Assembly: GCA_031257595.1 (NCBI GenBank)
Contig: JAIROH010000207.1
Coordinates: 1-9,083 of the forward strand
Reading direction: 5' to 3'
From: Treponema sp.
GTDB taxonomy: Bacteria > Spirochaetota > Spirochaetia > Treponematales > Breznakiellaceae
Length of the DNA: 9,083 nt
Shown: piece after piece, positions 6,025 to 9,083 of the stretch
Layout of the letters: each line of letters starts with the position of its first letter
Position numbering within the stretch: position 1 is the first letter of the stretch
Notes under the pieces: generated by a model
Databases searched by the model: none
Told to the model about the DNA's origin: nothing
The model's input: only the letters and a program-made list of their open reading frames with translations
Made by a program: the position numbers and the translations under genes

Positions 6025-7550
6025 CAGGCGCTCTCCTTCTTTTTGGAACCGGCCATATAGAGCCCCAGTTCCTGATAGCTTACCTCTTTTGGCCTGAGAT
6101 TGGCGACGATGGCTCCCTCGTAGATTACGAGAATGCGGTCGCTGACATCCATGACTTCGTCAAGTTCCAGGGATACCAGCAGCACCCCCTTGCCGGCTGA
6201 GCGTTCCGCCACAAGCTGTTCGTGGATGTACTCAATGGCCCCCACATCCAGGCCCCTGGTAGGCTGGACGGCTATCAAAAGCGGAGAGTCTCTGTCTATC
6301 TCCCGGGCCACAATCGCCTTCTGTTGATTCCCCCCGGACATGCTGCGGGCAATGGTACGGGACCCCTGGCCGCTGCGTATATCGAACCTCCCTATAAGGG
6401 AATCGGCGTAGCGGTAGATTTCGCCGTATTTTAAAAAACCGGCTTTCTGAAAACGCGGTGAAAAGTAACTTTGCAGGACGAGATTAAAGGCAAGGTTGTA
6501 ATCCAGCACAAGTCCGTGCCGGTGCCTGTCTTCGGGAATGTGGGCCATGCCGGATTGGCCTCTTCCCCGTATGTCGTCACGGGTAATTTCCCGGCCTTCA
6601 AGGTATATACGCCCCGCGTCGGCGTTCAGCATCCCCGCCAGGGCGTATACCAGTTCCTGCTGTCCGTTTCCGTCGATGCCGGCGATACAGACAATCTCCC
6701 CTTCCCGCACCATGAAACTTACGTCGTTAACCAGGGCTTTCCCGTGAAGCCTGCTCCGTACCGTAAGGTGTTCCACTTCGAGGATTACCCGGCCCGGTTC
6801 CCGGTCGGCCTTTTCAACCGAAAAGTTCACCTTTCGGCCTACCATCATTTCGGAAAGCGCTTCTTTGGAGGTATCCGCCACTTCCACGGTTCCGACGGAT
6901 TTTCCCTTGCGCAGCACGGTACAGCGATCGGCGGCGGCTTTAATTTCATTTAATTTATGGGTGATAAACAGAATCGATTTGCCTTCGGCGACAAGGTTCT
7001 TCATTATATTGATAAGTTCTTCAATTTCCTGCGGGGTCAATACCGCCGTGGGCTCGTCAAAAATCAGAATTTCATTTTCCCGGTAAAGCATTTTAAGAAT
7101 CTCGACCCGCTGCTGCATGCCTACGGTAATGTCCGAGACAAGCGCGTCGGGATCGATTTCAAGCCGGTAACGTTTGGACAATTCCATTACCTGTCTGCGG
7201 GCGTTATCGAGCTTGAGAAGGCCGTACCTGGTGGTTTCCACCCCCAGGATGATGTTCTCCAAAACGGTAAAATTATGCACCAGCTTAAAATGCTGGTGCA
7301 CCATGCCTATACCCAGCCGGGTCGCGTCGTTTGGCCCGTGGATATGTACTTCCCGGCCGTTTTTTTTGATTATTCCCTTTTCCGCCCGGTACAGGCCGAA
7401 AAGTATGCTCATCAGGGTGGACTTTCCCGCGCCGTTTTCTCCCAGCAGGGCGTGTATCTCCCCCTTTTTGAGCCTGAGCGTAATGTCGTCATTGGCGACA
7501 ACACCGGGAAATTCCTTTGTGATGCCGCACATTTCGATAAGGTAGTCCAT
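6024..7550 (-). CDS. nupO: Nucleoside ABC transporter ATP-binding protein, tandem-domain NupO/YufO type
   Basis: This 508-residue cytoplasmic ATPase contains two fused nucleotide-binding domains, as in the ribose/nucleoside importers, and drives NupPQ. Domain 1 (about 1-245) has Walker A GENGAGKST (37-45), Gln86, a non-canonical signature ITVGMQQR (141-148), Walker B ILIFDEP (161-167) and His198. Domain 2 (about 255-505) has GIDGNGQQEL (291-300) in place of Walker A, an intact signature SMSGGNQQK (403-411), and LLIAVQPTRGLD (424-435), where Gln replaces the catalytic Glu. Only the site made from domain 1 Walker motifs and the domain 2 signature should hydrolyse ATP; this asymmetry is a family feature. 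The start follows GGAAGG at 9-base spacing, 36 bp after the bmpA stop. A weak TTCC/GGAA stem could partly cover that ribosome site. Confidence 0.94.
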   Translation of the reverse strand: MDYLIEMCGITKEFPGVVANDDITLRLKKGEIHALLGENGAGKSTLMSILFGLYRAEKGIIKKNGREVHIHGPNDATRLGIGMVHQHFKLVHNFTVLENIILGVETTRYGLLKLDNARRQVMELSKRYRLEIDPDALVSDITVGMQQRVEILKMLYRENEILIFDEPTAVLTPQEIEELINIMKNLVAEGKSILFITHKLNEIKAAADRCTVLRKGKSVGTVEVADTSKEALSEMMVGRKVNFSVEKADREPGRVILEVEHLTVRSRLHGKALVNDVSFMVREGEIVCIAGIDGNGQQELVYALAGMLNADAGRIYLEGREITRDDIRGRGQSGMAHIPEDRHRHGLVLDYNLAFNLVLQSYFSPRFQKAGFLKYGEIYRYADSLIGRFDIRSGQGSRTIARSMSGGNQQKAIVAREIDRDSPLLIAVQPTRGLDVGAIEYIHEQLVAERSAGKGVLLVSLELDEVMDVSDRILVIYEGAIVANLRPKEVSYQELGLYMAGSKKKESA

Positions 7551-7586
7551 CGGCGTTTACCTTCCTGAAAAGGGAATTGCGAACAC

Positions 7587-8678
7587 TTACTTGACTTCGG
7601 TGATCCTGGTGATGCGGACAGGGACCTTGCCGATGGGACTTCCCCCCTGTTGATCAAGGTCTTCAAGCCGGGGAATTCTGCCCGACGCGACGATGCTGTA
7701 GATCGCGTCATAATCGGCCTGGCTGAACCTGGTAAATTTGGAAGTCTCCATCGGAATACCCACGCCGTCGTTGGCGGCGGAGAAAACCTGGCTTTTGCCG
7801 CCGGGGAAACTGCCGTTGTAGTAATCGGCGACACAGGCATAGACCGAAGAACGCAGGCCCTTTGTCGCCGACGTGATCACCGTGGGGGACTCGCCGGACT
7901 GATCCACGTCGACGCCGACGACTTTTTTGCCCGCCTGTTCCGCCGCGGCCATAACCGAATTACCGACGGCGCCGCCGCAGGCGAAAATAACCTCAACCCC
8001 GTTGTTGTACCAGGAAGCGGCCAGGGTCTGGGCTTCCGGCGAGGCGGCAAAAGCCCCGGTATAATGGTAGTTAACCGTAACCGAACCCGGAGCCAGGCCC
8101 AGCTCTTCGGCGGCGTATTCGGCGCCCTGGATAAAGCCGTAGCCGAAGCGGATTACCGCGGGAACGGCCATTCCGCCCACAAAGCCCAGCTTGGTGTTTC
8201 CGTCTTTAACGACGGCATAGCCCGCGAGAAAACCGGCCTGATCTTCCGCGTAGGTGATCCCGACCGTGTTTGGCCCGGTCTTGAACTGGGAATAATCGGC
8301 GCTGTGGGGATTTCCGTCGACCAGGACAAAATGTACATCGGGATACCGGTCCTGGGCGATAAAGATCGGCGCCTCAAAGAGAAAGCCGGGGGTCACGATA
8401 AGTTTGGCGCCGCCCTTGACCGCGAGATCAATGGCCGAAATGTAGGCGTCGTCGCTCTGCTCCGAGGGCTGGTAGTATTTGTGGGAAATACCTTTTTCCT
8501 CGGCGTACTTGACAAGCCCTTCCCAGGAACCCTGGTTAAAGGATTTGTCGTCAATGGTTCCAAGGTCCGTAATCAGCGCAAGCTCAAAGGTCTCTCCGGC
8601 GGCCGCTTTGTTCGAACCGCCGCAGGCGGCCAGCCAAACCATACACAGGACCAGAACGGCCGCAACACTCTTTTTCAT
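7587..8678 (-). CDS. bmpA: BMP-family nucleoside-binding lipoprotein (BmpA/PnrA/TmpC-like)
   Basis: This is the substrate-binding component of the importer encoded by the next three genes. The open frame extends 20 codons further upstream, but I place the start at 8678: it follows GGAGG at 8-base spacing and opens a classic lipoprotein signal (MKK, hydrophobic 5-16, lipobox LAAC with Cys19). That gives 363 residues, with a mature lipoprotein anchored in a membrane by Cys19. BMP-family motifs are visible: DLGTIDDKSFNQGSWEG (38-54), KLIVTPGFLF (92-101), GITYAEDQAGFLAGY (140-154), KLGFVGGMAVP (163-173) and VVGVDVDQSG (253-262). The family includes Treponema pallidum PnrA (TmpC), which binds purine nucleosides, with the Asp and Phe of the first motif lying in the pocket. 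A nucleoside substrate is therefore likely; the exact preference cannot be read from sequence. The gene name pnrA would be equally appropriate. Confidence 0.93.
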   Translation of the reverse strand: MKKSVAAVLVLCMVWLAACGGSNKAAAGETFELALITDLGTIDDKSFNQGSWEGLVKYAEEKGISHKYYQPSEQSDDAYISAIDLAVKGGAKLIVTPGFLFEAPIFIAQDRYPDVHFVLVDGNPHSADYSQFKTGPNTVGITYAEDQAGFLAGYAVVKDGNTKLGFVGGMAVPAVIRFGYGFIQGAEYAAEELGLAPGSVTVNYHYTGAFAASPEAQTLAASWYNNGVEVIFACGGAVGNSVMAAAEQAGKKVVGVDVDQSGESPTVITSATKGLRSSVYACVADYYNGSFPGGKSQVFSAANDGVGIPMETSKFTRFSQADYDAIYSIVASGRIPRLEDLDQQGGSPIGKVPVRITRITEVK

Positions 8679-8754
8679 CACTATTTCCTCCATAAAAAAC
8701 GTTTTTTTTGACTCTACAAGTCCGGGGCCGTATTCCAAAATTTGAAACAGCCTC

Positions 8755-8790
8755 TATATACAGACTATGGGAAAAAAATAAGCCCGTCAA
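8755..8790 (-). promoter_or_regulatory. Candidate promoter of the bmpA-nupOPQ operon
   Basis: On the minus strand TTGACG at 8790-8785 matches five of six bases of the -35 consensus. CATAGT at 8769-8764 is a 4/6 -10 at a short 15-bp spacing. TATATA at 8760-8755 is a better hexamer but lies 24 bp from TTGACG, so it would need another -35. Either choice leaves a leader of roughly 70-80 bases before the bmpA ATG. A CTATGG/CCATAG inverted repeat (8765-8770 and 8794-8799) straddles these elements and might be an operator. I see no match to known purine riboswitch cores in the leader. Confidence 0.35.
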
Positions 8791-8819
8791 CAACCATAGC
8801 CTAAAACCTCATGTTCCCG

Positions 8820-8859
8820 TACCTAAAAGAACGGCGGAATACCTAAGCCGAATCGGCGG
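8820..8859. repeat. Tandem imperfect repeat upstream of trkA
   Basis: The 7-base word TACCTAA occurs at 8820-8826 and 8840-8846, exactly 20 bp apart. Each copy is followed by CGGCGG (8832-8837 and 8854-8859). The second copy also contains a small GCCG/CGGC stem with a three-base loop (8847-8857). The array lies just upstream of the candidate trkA -35 region and could be a regulator site, but the match is short and could be chance. Confidence 0.35.
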
Positions 8860-8862
8860 CTA

Positions 8863-8891
8863 TTCAACAAGACCGTATACCGTGTTATACT
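8863..8891 (+). promoter_or_regulatory. Candidate trkA promoter with -10 next to the start codon
   Basis: TATACT at 8886-8891 matches five of six bases of the -10 consensus. Seventeen bases upstream TTCAAC (8863-8868) is a weak -35, matching three of six. The -10 ends only 7 bp before the trkA ATG at 8899, so initiation would fall at or next to the A of the ATG and give a leaderless message. A second hexamer, TATACC (8876-8881), would give a short leader but lacks a recognisable -35. Confidence 0.45.
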
Positions 8892-8898
8892 TGTATTG

Positions 8899-9083
8899 AT
8901 GCACATCATCATTGTCGGAGCGGGACTTGTGGGCTTTCAGCTGGCCCGACACCTAATCGAAGAAAAACACAACGTTTCCATTATCGAATCCAACGAAGAA
9001 CGGGCCAGACATGTGTCGAACCGGCTTGACTGTATGGTCCTTCACGATGAAGGCAACAGCGTTTCCACGCTGGAAGAGGCGGG
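8899..9083 (+). CDS. trkA: TrkA-type K+ uptake regulatory protein, N-terminal part
   Basis: The frame runs off the right edge after 61 full codons. The product begins MHIIIVGAGLVGFQLARHLIEEKHNVSIIE, a Rossmann RCK/TrkA-N fold: first strand, glycine motif GAGLVG (7-12), helix, second strand ending in Glu30 where NAD(H) ribose is held, then ERARHVSNRLDCMVLHDEGN and STLEEAG, which follow the TrkA pattern of third strand and GD-G-N/T turn. TrkA is a peripheral cytoplasmic protein that binds NAD(H) or ATP and gates the membrane K+ channel subunit TrkH/KtrB; such a gene may follow outside the window. The start is fixed by homology, because MxIIIxGAG is the usual TrkA N-terminus, yet no Shine-Dalgarno sequence lies upstream, unlike every other gene here. 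Transcription diverges from bmpA. Confidence 0.85.
   Translation, partial: MHIIIVGAGLVGFQLARHLIEEKHNVSIIESNEERARHVSNRLDCMVLHDEGNSVSTLEEA

Noticed and set aside
7412..7840. 142-codon minus-strand frame spanning the bmpA-nupO junction
   Set aside because: It overlaps two confident genes out of frame, and its Pro/Ser/Arg-rich translation has no motif; there is no sign that it represents a frameshifted copy.
7650..8711. 353-codon open frame on the plus strand opposite bmpA
   Set aside because: It covers almost exactly the bmpA coding region, has no recognisable motif, and begins without a ribosome site; it is a mirror of codon bias.
8679..8754. Purine or preQ1 riboswitch in the bmpA leader
   Set aside because: The leader has only small stems (GACT/AGTC) and none of the conserved core words of those riboswitches that I could recognise.
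8708..8899. 63-codon frame (TTG start) whose TGA overlaps the trkA ATG as TGATG
   Set aside because: The overlap looks like translational coupling and would offer an alternative to leaderless trkA. However, the frame begins in a T-run with no ribosome site, lies over the presumed bmpA promoter, and its product shows no recognisable features.

Overview
The window (GC near 50%) carries two ABC-uptake operons in tandem on the minus strand and the first 61 codons of a plus-strand gene at the right edge. Gene content and style suggest a spirochaete, perhaps Treponema-like: a lipoprotein nucleoside-binding protein of the TmpC/PnrA (BMP) family sits beside its ABC partners, and a pst operon follows. 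This assignment is an inference from recognised families, not a database result.

Reading in the minus-strand direction, operon 1 runs from about 8790 to 3944: bmpA/pnrA (substrate-binding lipoprotein), a nupO-type tandem-domain ATPase, and nupP- and nupQ-type permeases. The ATPase and permeases are joined by stop/start overlaps (TGATG, GTGA). Together they should form one importer for nucleosides, probably purine nucleosides. No clear terminator follows nupQ.

A 126-bp gap (3818-3943) then carries the best regulatory signal here: four TTAACA-like hexamers repeated at exactly 11-bp intervals, a PhoP/PhoB-type box. Operon 2 runs from 3817 to 116: pstS, pstC, pstA, pstB, the high-affinity phosphate importer. 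pstS and pstC are separated by a long nested inverted repeat that probably separates pstS expression from that of the rest. The pstC/pstA and pstA/pstB junctions overlap (TAATG, ATGA). PstC has about 110 extra residues in the loop after its first membrane helix. A further minus-strand gene appears to start at position 18 and leaves the window; phoU is the usual neighbour but cannot be confirmed from six codons.

On the right, a 220-bp divergent region (8679-8898) separates bmpA from a TrkA-type potassium-channel regulator. The trkA start has no Shine-Dalgarno sequence, and a -10-like TATACT ends 7 bp before the ATG, which suggests a leaderless mRNA. I found no RNA genes, CRISPR arrays, insertion sequences or other mobile elements. 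The coding content is mostly conventional; the interesting parts are regulatory (pho box, pstS-pstC hairpin, leaderless trkA) and the PstC insertion.
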